Below are positions 46,066 through 58,806 of a stretch of 64,000 nucleotides of DNA, piece by piece. The notes beneath the pieces were generated by a model. It was given only the letters and a program-made list of their open reading frames with translations, had not been told where the DNA came from and searched no databases. Within the stretch, counting starts at the first letter, position 1; the number at the start of each line of letters is the position of its first letter. Source of the DNA: Calvatia gigantea (lineage: Eukaryota > Basidiomycota > Agaricomycetes > Agaricales > Lycoperdaceae); assembly GCA_025093985.1 (NCBI GenBank), contig JACAAK010000005.1, positions 124,001-188,000 on the forward strand, read 5' to 3'. Both the position numbers and the translations under genes were made by a program.

Positions 46066-48609
46066 ATGGAGCACACTGCAGAAACTGGTTATTCACTGCG
46101 GAGAAATTATTCTCATCATGAGCCCGTTCAAGGATTCCAGTCCAAGAATCCATTTACTTCCTCTATAGCCCAGGGCATTCAGAACAATCGGACCCCTGGT
46201 ATTCAAAGTATTGACGATGTACCGCTTCCTCCTCCCGCCAATTTTTTCAGTCGACGGCAGCCAAGACCTGTCCCACCATACCACCAAGGTCCATTAGTTT
46301 CCCTCCGCAAGTGTCCCTCACGTCCCATATGTTCCGCCAATATCTCCCCATTTTGCTCCGTCTCTGAGCCTTATGCCATCCTTGTGGCCGATTGGCACCC
46401 AACATGCTCCGGTCCTGGAATCACCGGAATCGACAAGGCAGAGTCAGAGGCCACGAAGGCGTTCTTCCTTGGTCAATCAAGCACATGCGGTCACCCCCCA
46501 ACCCCTAACGACGCGAAGGCTTAGAACACCACTCCATGTGTTAAATCGGCCAGATGGTCGAAGTACGGAACGCGACCACTTGCATCCTTGGTACTCTGAT
46601 AGACGTACGGCTACCGAGCCCTCTCACTCTCCTTACCGTCGCTCCTCCTATCATCTTCCCTCTCCAACCCATCCTTATTCGCGTCCTAGAACCCCTAGCC
46701 ATCATCGTCAAAGATACTCTACAGGTCAGAATGAAAGTGGCATTCCACTACAGAGCAACCAGGAAAAGTGAAGTCGTTAATGCTGGCCCATCGAACAACT
46801 CAATTACCGGCGGTGCTCATGCAGCTGCTGACCATGCCCTGATCGCCGAGGAAGCAACTGGGAATCCTTATATTTCCATACCACCCGACCACCGTCGTTT
46901 ACAGACAATATCAGAAAGTTCGGAATCGAGTGCGGAATACGACCCCTCAAGCCTACGTTCATACCTCCGCGGCTCTGACAGCCCCATTTCACCACTGCCA
47001 TACATTCCTATGCCACGTCCACCAATGGATGTGCCAGTGGCTAATCCTCCTCCATCATCGGGCAGTCGTCCGGCGTCCATTTCTACATCCCAAACTCGCA
47101 TGTACACTCGTCCGGATACCGATTCTGGCTCAACCAGACTAAGTACTGGAATGGTAGATCCGTATAGCGGCCGTGCTGCGAGCGGGAGAGATGTGTTGAG
47201 TGATATACCGGAGGGTAGCACCATACCTTCTGTGCCCTCTGGAAAGCTCCTATCCCCTGTTCAATCCTACTGTACCCCAGCCTCTCATTCTGTACCTTCT
47301 GTTCAATCCAGTCCACACAGTCACCACGTCACAGCAGCGCCAGGGCTCAATCCAGAGGACAAGTATATGCAACAACATCCTTCTTTGTTTGCAACCCTGA
47401 GCACCCATGAAAGCTTCACTTCAGCTCAGCTTCAAACGGAAGGGGGAGCTATGAAGTTACAAGATTATGTGTCAGTATTTTTGACCGATACTTTACCCAG
47501 GCAGATATACCTACATTTTCTCCTCCGCCTTCCATACCTGTATTTTTCGCGGGTTGACCGAATATTCAAGGATGCAGACCTAACACTCGAGGAGATCAAA
47601 GAGATGGCGTTGCAAGCCAGCGCTGAAGACAGTAAAACATTCCGGAACGATATGTTGAGTATGGGGCCATATTACTATCACCCCGATGCGACAAATCTCT
47701 CCCCCGCTTATCAGAGATTGAAGACAGGATGGGAAGGTTTCATCGACAACTTGATGAGAGAATGGAAGACTCTCAACCTCGTTTCTGTACTCCTCTTGTC
47801 GTGAGTTCCACCACCAGGTTTTGCGGGTGTGAGTACCCTGAAGTGCGGTAAACAGGGCAATTATGACAATGTTCCAGATCCAAGGCGCCTCTGCGGACCC
47901 CGTTACACGATATATCGCGTTTTGGTCTCTCATTTGTGCTCTGTTGAGCCTCTTGTATGGTTGTCTGTTCATTATCCGATTCGCAAGCATGCGGAAAGCG
48001 TACAAGGCTGCTGAATGGGCTTTAGTGAGTCTGAATAAGCAATTCTTGGCAAGGAGGACCTCATTGTCACGTAGGAAGCACGAAATTCACAGACCATATT
48101 GTGGAATGTGTGGGTCATGTTAGCGATGCCAGTCGTCTGGCTTGCTTGGTGCGTCTACGTCTCGCCCTGGCTCTCCTTTTGACCAAGCAATCCCCAGGTC
48201 TATCATCACATATATAGCATGCATCATGTCGTTCATGTGGCGAATCAGTGCTAATTCACCATCTGACACATTTTTTCTGTCTCTCCCTCGACCGAATTCG
48301 GTTTCCGCATTTTTATCTGCGTGTTCTTGGCACTGGGATGATTTATGGCATCCTCGTGATCAATACCATTCCGCCGATATGGCGCGAATATGGACGAAGC
48401 CTGGAGACGCCGTGTCGAAAGTTACATGGCGAACGCTGATCCGGGCTTGGCATACCCACCGCCCCTACCTCAGTACATCCCGGTTTCACCTAGGCCACAG
48501 CCAAAGGCGGTTTCAGAAAGATCATCTGAAGGAAATCTTACTCCGCTTGTTGGCGTTGCTCTTACACCAAGAAGTACAGGCAGTGGGTTCAGTCCTCTCC
48601 GCGACCACT
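46066..48609 (+). pseudogene. Family X member 6, truncated and frame-broken duplicate of member 8
   Basis: Same sequence as member 8 (52336-55417) apart from single-base differences. Exon 1 has an extra A near 46296 and an extra G near 46768. Exon 4 lacks one C near 48266 and one G near 48328 and gains one C near 48365. At about 48609 the gene is cut off by the duplication join, so the last third of the C-terminal tail (the SRSRS part) is missing. Exons 2 and 3 are intact. The truncation is a real structural feature; the single-base changes may be errors. Confidence 0.75.
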
Positions 48610-48998
48610 TCCCTTTGTTCCTTAAATGGAATCTGTGTCAATCTATCTTTACCACAAAGCAAGGAAGCAGCCAATTTTTCATAAGACGTTCCCAGGTTCG
48701 ATTAAGAAACCTTCATCCGGAATAAAGGCAGATTCCCTCCTCTGCAAACGTTGATGAAGGAACAACAAAGCCCATGTCGTGTTTCAGGTTCTGATGTCTC
48801 AGGAAGCCGGAGTGGTAAGTTGGGACAATAAAAACTTGCATCCGAGGGATACAGGACTACGTACGGGTTCATTGTCGATATGACAACGCGAAGAGGGCAA
48901 CCATAGGTTCAATGACAATTGCCAGTATATATCAGTTCAAAGTTATGAACTTAAGGCACTAGACACCGCCCCTCTCGACCTCCCAGCTTAACCCGGGG

Positions 48999-51131
48999 AT
49001 GGTTAAACATCGGATGCCCGAATCTGCCGCTACCCATGAACAACGTACACCCCACGCGTATGCACCACTAGATCCCTATGAACTGTCGATGGACCGCTGG
49101 ATCGGGCTCACGCGCCAACGTGCTACTGGGGGCTCGCGAAAGACTAGCATCGATGACATAAATGTAAATCTGTCGAGTCAGTTTACAAAACCCGAACCGG
49201 AAAACACTGCCGGACCTTTACCTCCGCTGCTTGAGCGTCCTTGTCTCGGGACAATGATTCCAAATTATCCCCCTGGGCACCGCCATTCTGACCCGCTGAT
49301 TGCGATTCCACGCATTGAGTCCCATGCCAGTAGATATCCTCATAGGACACCGACTGCGCCTGCTGATAGTGCCGCACCAACATACCGTACTTCAGGTCCG
49401 GTCACTCGTCCTCCATCATACCACCACAAAAGCGAAATTTTCTTCGAAGCGGAAGACGAGCCACAACGTCAAATTATTGTCCCCGATAACGAGACAGATT
49501 CTCCAGAGAGCATATATGCTCCAAGTTTTACCCAAGAAGGTCTCGGACCCCTGACGCGCCGGGCAACAAGAGAGCATAACATTCCACCTCGAGAACCAGG
49601 TCCAGGGCAGCACCATCCACTGGCCCGAAGGGATTCACAAGTGATAGCTGAGATTCCTAGGTGGCCAACAGGTCCACAAGGGCCAGCCTGTCCAGACAAT
49701 ACATGTATCACGACGGTAACTCCGCAACCAGGTAATCAGTGGTTCGTTCTCCCATCTCGGCCATCCCAGCCTGCACCCAAACCCGAAAGCCACTCTCCAC
49801 CTTTCACTCACAAGGAGCTCACGAAAGAAATTGATATTCCTTCGTCGCTGCATCAGCATGGCTCTTTTGCAGCCAGAAACTCCGACCCCGAATCTCTTGG
49901 AGCAAAAAAAAGGCTGGACTTTCCTCCGACAACAAGGGAGTACCTTAAGGCATTCTTCCTCGAGAATGCGCCACGGCAGATTTACATGGTCTTCCTTCTT
50001 TTTCTACCTCGGGTGTACTTCTCGCGTGTCAACGCCATTTTTGAGGACACAGAAATGACACTAAAAAAAATAAAAGAGGTGGCTTTGACGGCTGGAATTG
50101 AAGAGTCAAACATCTTGGACGAGCAACTATCAGCTGTCTTTAAGCATGATCCACCCAAATCTTATCAAAGACTTAAACGAAACTGGGAAGCATTCATTGA
50201 TAATTTGATGAGGGAATGGAAGACTTTGAATGTCGTGTCTGCGTTACTCCCTTACGTAAGATATTTCTTGGAATCTGTTCAGATGGGACCAGCCGCTAAT
50301 CCATGGGTCGTAGTGGAATCCTGACAATACTGCAAATAGATAGGGCTGCAGGAGATTTTTACACCCGTTATACTGCCTTATTTTCCTTTATCGATGCCCT
50401 GATTAGCCTTATGTTCGGGTGCGTGTATATTGTTCAATTCGCGACTATGCGCAAAATACACAAGGGCGCTGAATGGGCAATGGTGCGTATTAGACAGCGC
50501 TGTAATCGTCGCGTTCTCAAAAATTTCGGAACAGGAAGCAATTAATGAACAAACAATACTTTTGGAACGTTTGGGTGATGGTAGCTCTTCCTGGCGTTTT
50601 CTTGGCGTGGTGAGTGTGGGATAATACTGCCAAATTACAGAGTCTGACAATGGCTCGTGTGCTCAGGTCGATCCTCCTTTTCACTGCTTCAATTCTATGC
50701 TTTACATGGCGAGTCAGCTACAAAGATCTGGACAGCAACAGGTTATCTTCCATACCGGACGGGGTAGAGTTGATATCACGCATCGCCATCTGCCTCCTCT
50801 TGGCTACGGGTACCTTATACGGGGTCCGAGTGATGATCGAATTTCGACGGTATGGACGAACCATGGATGAGAAGTGGCGAGAGCGTGTTAAGGAACACGT
50901 TGCTAAACAGGTGCCGGAAGTATAAGAGCGTTGATAACCAAGGTTCTCTTTCAGCGTACAATTGACCGTAGGACTGCGGAAGTAGTACCTATTCCGACGG
51001 TTGCAGCTCCTTTGACTCCCTCCCAAAGCTACGAAGCCTTGCCTACAAGTAGCTTGATACAGCAAGCCTATGAGCTGAAGCTGAGAGAACAAGAGTCTTG
51101 GCGGCCTGGCACCCCAGCTTCCGCAGGGTAA
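48999..51131 (+). pseudogene. Family X member 7, duplicate of member 5 with one-base insertions
   Basis: Relative to member 5 there is an extra C near 50251 at the end of exon 1 (ctcccttacg), an extra base near 50559 in exon 3 (caatacttttgg against caatattttgg), an extra G near 50916 in exon 4 and an extra C near 50948. Only a few amino-acid substitutions are seen in exon 1 (for example V-I, H-P, G-S), so the copy is young. If the four insertions are errors, the gene is intact; if real, the product ends before or within the membrane part. Confidence 0.7.
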
Positions 51132-52335
51132 TAAAGACGGACCGATGACTTGGCTAAATAAACATAATGGTGTATTAGCACTTAAACGAGATCCGGTATC
51201 TAGCGACTTTGGTGCCTCAGAGGCGGGTTTGCTGAGCGGCACCGAGGCTGGTCCCAAAGGCAGCCGTTCCATGAGCTCGTGTGCGTAGTAGGCAAAGTGT
51301 CAGTTACATAACATTATGAGGCTAGTCTCAGGTTTGGTGCAGAAGCGATCCCAGTGTGGCCCGGGCCGTGTGCCTGAACCTTCAAAAGGATTGGAATTGC
51401 ACTCACTGGATTTGTTCCGGGGAGGGAGGTAAAAATTGGCAGGGGTTGTTGGGATATCCAATATTTTTGGGTTTCAGTAAAGTTGAGCTGCTTCAATCTC
51501 TCTTATGTCGGAATATCGCCCACCATCCATTTTAAAGTTGAATGTGGCTCCAGCTCCAGCTTCGGGTGGAGTACAAAGATCCAGCCTCTTTCGTTTCGGT
51601 AACTCGCAACTCACTGTTTTGGCCGTTGCGGTGATCTTCATGTGAAACAGTCAAAGAGTCATGAGATCTCCAACGTTTATATGAGATTTTTGAATACATA
51701 CAATGACGAGGTGATGTAAGGGACGCCAAGGTGTTCGTGCTTGCTAAGAGCTAGAGCAGCAAGGGTGAGGAAGAAACATATCAGTAAAGCGGATATAGTC
51801 CCCCGGAGTTTGCGAATTTATTTGGGCCCATTGTAACCGGCCGCCACGGGCTCCACTTCATCTGTGCGCAGAGTCGAGGACTGCTGCCATTGGAAAGCGG
51901 ACCGCCATTGGTACTGCACTTGGTCATTTAGCACGATTTCCACTATGCACTTGCATGTTCACCAGCGGTCTCGTACCGGTCACTTCTTCCGGTAAGGGGC
52001 ACCACTGGAGTCTGAATTCACTCTGTGCACTTTACCATAAATCTCAGTGATTTATTCTGAGGAAATGGAAAAATAATGGAAAAATGTTGCCCTTATATAG
52101 AAAGTTGCCTATATAAGGCGAAAGGGTCCAGAATTTACTCACAACATAACCACAGGATTTATGATAAAGCACACACAGTGAATTTGTCTCCTCCCTGTCC
52201 GGCGCTCACCACGTGCGGGTTTTGAGCGCTTTGAGCTTGAGCGCTTGTTCCCTTTATTGTGACAAACATCGTTCTGCTGTTTGTTGTCGTTGCTTTTTCT
52301 CTCATTCATCACTGGGAGTTCCCCTCGACGCGACC
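51132..52335. other. Spacer between members 7 and 8
   Basis: Near-identical repeat of 44862-46065. No gene recognised. Confidence 0.5.
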
Positions 52336-55300
52336 ATGGAGCACACTGCAGAAACTGGTTATTCACTGCGGAGAAATTATTCTCATCATGAGCCCGTTCA
52401 AGGATTCCAGTCCAAGAATCCATTTACTTCCTCTATAGCCCAGGGCATTCAGAACAATCGGACCCCTGGTATTCAAAGTATTGACGATGTACCGCTTCCT
52501 CCTCCCGCCAATTTTTTCAGTCGACGGCAGCCAAGACCTGTCCCACCATACCACCAAGGTCCATTGTTTCCCTCCGCAAGTGTCCCTCACGTCCCATATG
52601 TTCCGCCAATATCTCCCCATTTTGCTCCGTCTCTGAGCCTTATGCCATCCTTGTGGCCGATTGGCACCCAACATGCTCCGGTCCTGGAATCACCGGAATC
52701 GACAAGGCAGAGTCAGAGGCCACGAAGGCGTTCTTCCTTGGTCAATCAAGCACATGCGGTCACCCCCCAACCCCTAACGACGCGAAGGCTTAGAACACCA
52801 CTCCATGTGTTAAATCGGCCAGATGGTCGAAGTACGGAACGCGACCACTTGCATCCTTGGTACTCTGATAGACGTACGGCTACCGAGCCCTCTCACTCTC
52901 CTTACCGTCGCTCCTCCTATCATCTTCCCTCTCCAACCCATCCTTATTCGCGTCCTAGAACCCCTAGCCATCATCGTCAAAGATACTCTACAGGTCAGAA
53001 TGAAAGTGGCATTCCACTACAGAGCAACCAGGAAAATGAAGTCGTTAATGCTGGCCCATCGAACAACTCAATTACCGGCGGTGCTCATGCAGCTGCTGAC
53101 CATGCCCTGATCGCCGAGGAAGCAACTGGGAATCCTTATATTTCCATACCACCCGACCACCGTCGTTTACAGACAATATCAGAAAGTTCGGAATCGAGTG
53201 CGGAATACGACCCCTCAAGCCTACGTTCATACCTCCGCGGCTCTGACAGCCCCATTTCACCACTGCCATACATTCCTATGCCACGTCCACCAATGGATGT
53301 GCCAGTGGCTAATCCTCCTCCATCATCGGGCAGTCGTCCGGCGTCCATTTCTACATCCCAAACTCGCATGTACACTCGTCCGGATACCGATTCTGGCTCA
53401 ACCAGACTAAGTACTGGAATGGTAGATCCGTATAGCGGCCGTGCTGCGAGCGGGAGAGATGTGTTGAGTGATATACCGGAGGGTAGCACCATACCTTCTG
53501 TGCCCTCTGGAAAGCTCCTATCCCCTGTTCAATCCTACTGTACCCCAGCCTCTCATTCTGTACCTTCTGTTCAATCCAGTCCACACAGTCACCACGTCAC
53601 AGCAGCGCCAGGGCTCAATCCAGAGGACAAGTATATGCAACAACATCCTTCTTTGTTTGCAACCCTGAGCACCCATGAAAGCTTCACTTCAGCTCAGCTT
53701 CAAACGGAAGGGGGAGCTATGAAGTTACAAGATTATGTGTCAGTATTTTTGACCGATACTTTACCCAGGCAGATATACCTACATTTTCTCCTCCGCCTTC
53801 CATACCTGTATTTTTCGCGGGTTGACCGAATATTCAAGGATGCAGACCTAACACTCGAGGAGATCAAAGAGATGGCGTTGCAAGCCAGCGCTGAAGACAG
53901 TAAAACATTCCGGAACGATATGTTGAGTATGGGGCCATATTACTATCACCCCGATGCGACAAATCTCTCCCCCGCTTATCAGAGATTGAAGACAGGATGG
54001 GAAGGTTTCATCGACAACTTGATGAGAGAATGGAAGACTCTCAACCTCGTTTCTGTACTCCTCTTGTCGTGAGTTCCACCACCAGGTTTTGCGGGTGTGA
54101 GTACCCTGAAGTGCGGTAAACAGGGCAATTATGACAATGTTCCAGATCCAAGGCGCCTCTGCGGACCCCGTTACACGATATATCGCGTTTTGGTCTCTCA
54201 TTTGTGCTCTGTTGAGCCTCTTGTATGGTTGTCTGTTCATTATCCGATTCGCAAGCATGCGGAAAGCGTACAAGGCTGCTGAATGGGCTTTAGTGAGTCT
54301 GAATAAGCAATTCTTGGCAAGGAGGACCTCATTGTCACGTAGGAAGCACGAAATTCACAGACCATATTGTGGAATGTGTGGGTCATGTTAGCGATGCCAG
54401 TCGTCTGGCTTGCTTGGTGCGTCTACGTCTCGCCCTGGCTCTCCTTTTGACCAAGCAATCCCCAGGTCTATCATCACATATATAGCATGCATCATGTCGT
54501 TCATGTGGCGAATCAGTGCTAATTCACCATCTGACCACATTTTTTCTGTCTCTCCCTCGACCGAATTCGGTTTCCGCATTTTTATCTGCGTGGTTCTTGG
54601 CACTGGGATGATTTATGGCATCCTCGTGATCAATACATTCCGCCGATATGGCGCGAATATGGACGAAGCCTGGAGACGCCGTGTCGAAAGTTACATGGCG
54701 AACGCTGATCCGGGCTTGGCATACCCACCGCCCCTACCTCAGTACATCCCGGTTTCACCTATGCCACAGCCAAAGGCGGTTTCAGAAAGATCATCTGAAG
54801 GAAATCTTACTCCGCTTGTTGGCGTTGCTCTTACACCAAGAAGTACAGGCAGTGGTTCAGTCTCTCCGCGACACTTCCCCGACATTCCGCCGCCAATTTT
54901 TTTCTTGCAGAATCCTTACCAACCATATCAACCTCGGAGCGCCTCGCCATCACCCTCACGAGGGCGAAAAGGATTTCCCTGTTCCGTCTCACGATCACCC
55001 TCCCCTCGCGAACAACAGCGGGGTATCTCACCTAGTGGAAAATCCCTGTTGCAGAGGTCACGAAGCCGGTCCCACTCAGATACTGCTAACCGAATAGGTC
55101 GCCGACCCATGGAACGATCGCCATCCTTTACAGGCAGTTCGGATGAAGGGAGGGGTCGCTCTCCCACATCCGAGGGGCTTATGGACCCTCCCCTTCAGTC
55201 ACCTCGGATGACAAGAATCCCTCCAGAACGGACACCATCTCCATTATCCCTTTCCTCGGGGGATATATTTGGACCTACAGAATTGTTACAATTACCAAAA

Positions 55301-55417
55301 GATGGTGTACCCACAGTGACACCTACTATCACGGACCCAACGGACACGAATGTCGATCCCGGAATTGCCCCTCATTCTGCACTGCAACGCATAAAAATCC
55401 TTCCCAAGGGTGATTGA
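52336..55417 (+). CDS. Family X member 8, intact, longest member
   Basis: Exons 52336-54068, 54124-54292, 54343-54416 and 54466-55417; 975 aa, all junctions in frame. The ATG at 52336 aligns with member 4. N-terminal motif NPFTSSIAQGIQNNR then QSIDDV. The disordered part is about 470 residues (Pro, Ser, His, Arg). Core: LPRQIYLHFLLRLPYLYFSR, EEIKEMAL, LMREWKTLNLVSVLLLS. Membrane segments: FWSLICALLSLLYGCLFIIRF, WNVWVMLAMPVVWLAW plus YIACIMSFMW, and FRIFICVVLGTGMIYGILVI. The tail carries Arg/Ser tracts (RSRSRSHSD). Closest to member 4, and parent or sister of member 6. Confidence 0.85.
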
Positions 55418-56670
55418 GACAAACGATTAGAAGCAACATGAAAGATCGGAGATCTCACACTATTATAAGCTCGTGCGCACAACGAACCAAATATGGGGAC
55501 TCTTGTCTCAATAGCTATTTGTTGCATGTTCTTGATCAACGATAGACTCTGTTTCCCTTGTTCCTAATATTGCATAAATGCTCATGTAGCAGGATTCGTT
55601 TCAACCCACGCATTTTTCTTGGGGAAATCTTTGAATAAATTGTCAGGTTCTCATAATCGGGTATTCTCAACTCTGGCAGTCAGTGAAGGGAAACTAGTAC
55701 AATACCCTCCTCGGATATCTCGGGCTCAGGTCATATCCTTAATCCAGCAATTGGCGCAAAGCTCATTCTCAGCACACGCGAGAAACACGCGAGAAACATA
55801 TCTCCAATGAAAGTTAATAGTCATCAGCGTCTGCGTCCTCACTGCAGAAATCTCACCCGGAACCGTATGTTAATTGTATTTGACAGTAAGAGAGAGCTAT
55901 AAATAAGGGGTAGAGAATAAGTGCTAGGGACCACTTTGTTTCACAGACGCCAGAATTTAAAAGCCGGACGAGAAATCAAGGTTTTTAACGGTGAGATACC
56001 GGCCGCCGGTCAGCGAATATCCGACACAGATACCCCCTTATCATTCCTTCCGACTCCCAATATCGCAGACACGAAGTAGAAGGTTCCTTGATGCAGATGC
56101 TGATGGACTGGAACGAGAGGGGTGCCGGTGAACTCTTATCCGCGCAAGCGCAGGCTGAAGCGCTCAAGAGCTCATAACGTTTATTTGGGAGCCCAAATAA
56201 AGGCAAACTTTGATTTACTTTTCGTGGTTACCTGGACGCCCTTCAAGCTTTAGACGCTGTCAACCCTCACAGTACACTGCCACGAATTTACCTCGAGGAT
56301 GGCCCATCATGATTCATGATGCGTGAAGCGTCGTTGCTAACGTTTCAGCCGCACCATATTACTATGAGTTTGGGTGAGCCATGCCAAACGCTATCTTCCC
56401 CATTTTTAGAACGCAGTTGATTCTGAAACTGCCAGTTGCATAGGAATAAATATTCAAGCGATCCTGCCGCTCGGGGTCTAGAGGTTTGATTCTATATCAC
56501 GTTCGGTAGGGAATCTATCCTTTTTGGCACTTGAACAAGAACAATAATGTTATGGAAATAGACCCAAGTGATCGAGTCCGCCCGTTTGTCACGACCATCT
56601 CGGATCTGATGGTAAGCTGTTAAGGACCACCCAGATCTGCGGCACGGGACTCCAATCACACAACATATTT
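55418..56670. other. Spacer between member 8 and the calpain gene
   Basis: No gene recognised. A short direct repeat, CGAGAAACACGCGAGAAACA, lies near 55778. Confidence 0.45.
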
Positions 56671-58780
56671 ATGCTTTCCTGCAACGAGGGACACGCCTTA
56701 ACCCCCGCTGACACAACCATGAACCATCCACCCGCCTACGTGACGAAGAGACCAAGTCTCTTGCATACAGCAGAGCTTGAGTCGGTAACCTCATCCTGCA
56801 GGAAACGAGTTGAGCGGATCGCAAGAGACTGTAGGGCGGAGAACCGCAAGTTTCGGTGGGTAGTATTCTTGATGATTTCCAACTGACATTGATTTGCCAT
56901 CTCAGAGATATCGAATTCGATCTAGAGAACGACCAACATCGCTGTTTGTATGGGCTGTTCAATCGACCCGGCGAGAACTTCGCGCCATCAGACGTTCTTC
57001 GCGCCACCAAGATATTCAAGAACGCCGAGTTCTTTGCAAACGGAACGCCGGATTCAACACAGATCGTACAAGGGAACATAGGAAATTGCTGGTTCCTCTC
57101 CGCGCTTTCTTCCGTTGCAACCGCACCAGGACTCCTGGAGCAAATTTGCGTCGCTGTAAGTTAGTTAAATTTCAAATGATGTTTCCGCTCAAACAATGTT
57201 AGCGTGATGAACGTGTTGGTGTATATGGATTTATCTTCTTTCGAGACAACCGCTGGGTCGATGTCATTATTGATGAGTACGTCTACCTTCAGACCCCAGC
57301 GACATTAACGCTGATTCAACTGATGTGATATATAGTCTGTTGTGTACGCGCCGCCCGAAGTTTGAAGATCTTTCGCTCTTTGAGCAAGGCTTGTACCTCG
57401 ATGATAAGGATTACTACCTGAAATCAGCTTCCATTAATGAAGGAAAAACATTATATTTTGCGCGTTCTGGAACGCACAACGCAACATGGGTACCGTTGAT
57501 TGAGAAAGCTTACGCGAAACTACATGGTCATTACGGGTATTTGCACCTTGGCAAGACGTGTGAGGCCATGGAAGATTTGACAGGAGGAGTTTCCAAAGGC
57601 ATCTTCACCAATGTACGTTTATCCATAACAATCAATCTGGTCGTGGCTAAGTATCGAGGATTAAAAGGATATCCTCGAACCGGATCGATTCTGGACGGAC
57701 GAGCTTCTCCGGGCCAACAAAGACCGACTCTTCACCTGTCAAATTCATGAACCGAACTCAAATCGAGTGAATCAGCCGGAAATTAAGATTCAAGGCCTGG
57801 TCACTGCGCATGCGTACACTGTACTTCGCGCTGTGGAATGTCGGGGCAAGAAATTCGTCGTCTTGCGGAACCCGTGGGGAAGGATTGAGTGGACAGGGCG
57901 CTGGTCGGATGGGTCAAAGGAGTGGACTAAAGAGTGGATTGCGGTGTTGGATGAACTAGGACATTCGTTTGGAGACGATGGGCAATTCATCATGGAATGT
58001 GAGCATCATTGCTTCGGTCATATTCTCATGACGGCACTCACCTACATCAGATAGCGACTGGTTAGAGTGTTTCACCGATATTGACCGAACGTTGTTGTTT
58101 GATACGTCATGGAAAATGTCGTCGCATTGGCTTGGTGTGGCTTGTCGGCCTTTACCAACACCGTTATCGTACGGCGATGTTTCGTGTAAGTGCTTATCAT
58201 CTACCAGCATAGTCTAACCATTGACATTGTAATGGTAGTCGCTTTCACACTCTCTACCGCAGCATCTACCGTAATTTCACTGGCCCAACTTGATACAAAA
58301 TATTTCAGAGATATTGCGAGTAGGTCGCTCTACACTCTCGATTTTGTGGTCGTCAAGGAAGGCGAGGAGGAACCGATGACAGAGTCCCAGCATACCAAGT
58401 TCCAAGCACGGGATGTTAGCGTCGAAGCATACCTTGAGGCTGGGACTTACATCGTCTATGTATGTATCCTCAACACCTGGTTCTTTTGGCCCCGTGCCGA
58501 TGTATTCTTTAGGCTCGTTTTGATCGTGTGATAGACCCCACCGTAGCAGTTGTAAGTCCATCCTGCAAGACTTATTCAGTCGCTGACGATAACGCGAACA
58601 GGAGCTCAGTATAGAAGATTGGCAGCTTCCCAGGCTTTCAAGGGTTATGACGAAACGTGCGGAGGGTAGAGCTATCGCTTTTAGTGAGTCTTATTCAAAA
58701 ACTTGAGTCCCTCGGTGATTCAATTATATCCCTACCTTCATCCAGATTCTATTCACCCGTATGTTCCTCAACTACTCTAG
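56671..58780 (+). CDS. Calpain-like cysteine protease (family C2)
   Basis: Intracellular papain-fold protease of the calpain type. Exons 56671-56855, 56906-57155, 57203-57276, 57336-57612, 57668-57998, 58051-58185, 58239-58459, 58513-58551, 58602-58683 and 58746-58780; 542 aa to the first stop. All three catalytic residues are present: C123 in QGNIGNCWFLSAL, H310 in TAHAYTVLRAVE and N330 in VVLRNPWG. The start region DIEFDLENDQHRCLYGL and GVSKGIFTN fit the catalytic core. A beta-sandwich-like region follows (ISLAQLDTKYFRDIA to ARDVSVEAYLEAGTYIVY). No EF-hands are seen, as is usual in fungi. The frame ends at IHPYVPQLL; two +1 shifts would join it to the Arg/Ser-rich frame at 58807, so the true C-terminus may be longer. 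Confidence 0.85.
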
Positions 58781-58806
58781 AGCTCTGACGGAGAACGCTA
58801 ATATTA

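Larger units (their letters stand above)
42345..48610. repeat. 6.27-kb tandem duplication, copy 1 (members 5 and 6)
   Basis: 42345-48610 is repeated almost base for base at about 48611-54880: ATG 42733 corresponds to 48999, ATG 46066 to 52336. Differences are scattered single substitutions, one 3-bp indel in the spacer and a group of one-base indels. At the join (about 48610) the tail of member 6 stops in exon 4 and continues into the upstream spacer of member 7. Confidence 0.9.
48611..54880. repeat. 6.27-kb tandem duplication, copy 2 (members 7 and 8)
   Basis: Second copy of 42345-48610. It ends inside exon 4 of member 8, at about 54880, where member 6 diverges; member 8 then continues with its own full tail. 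Confidence 0.9.
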
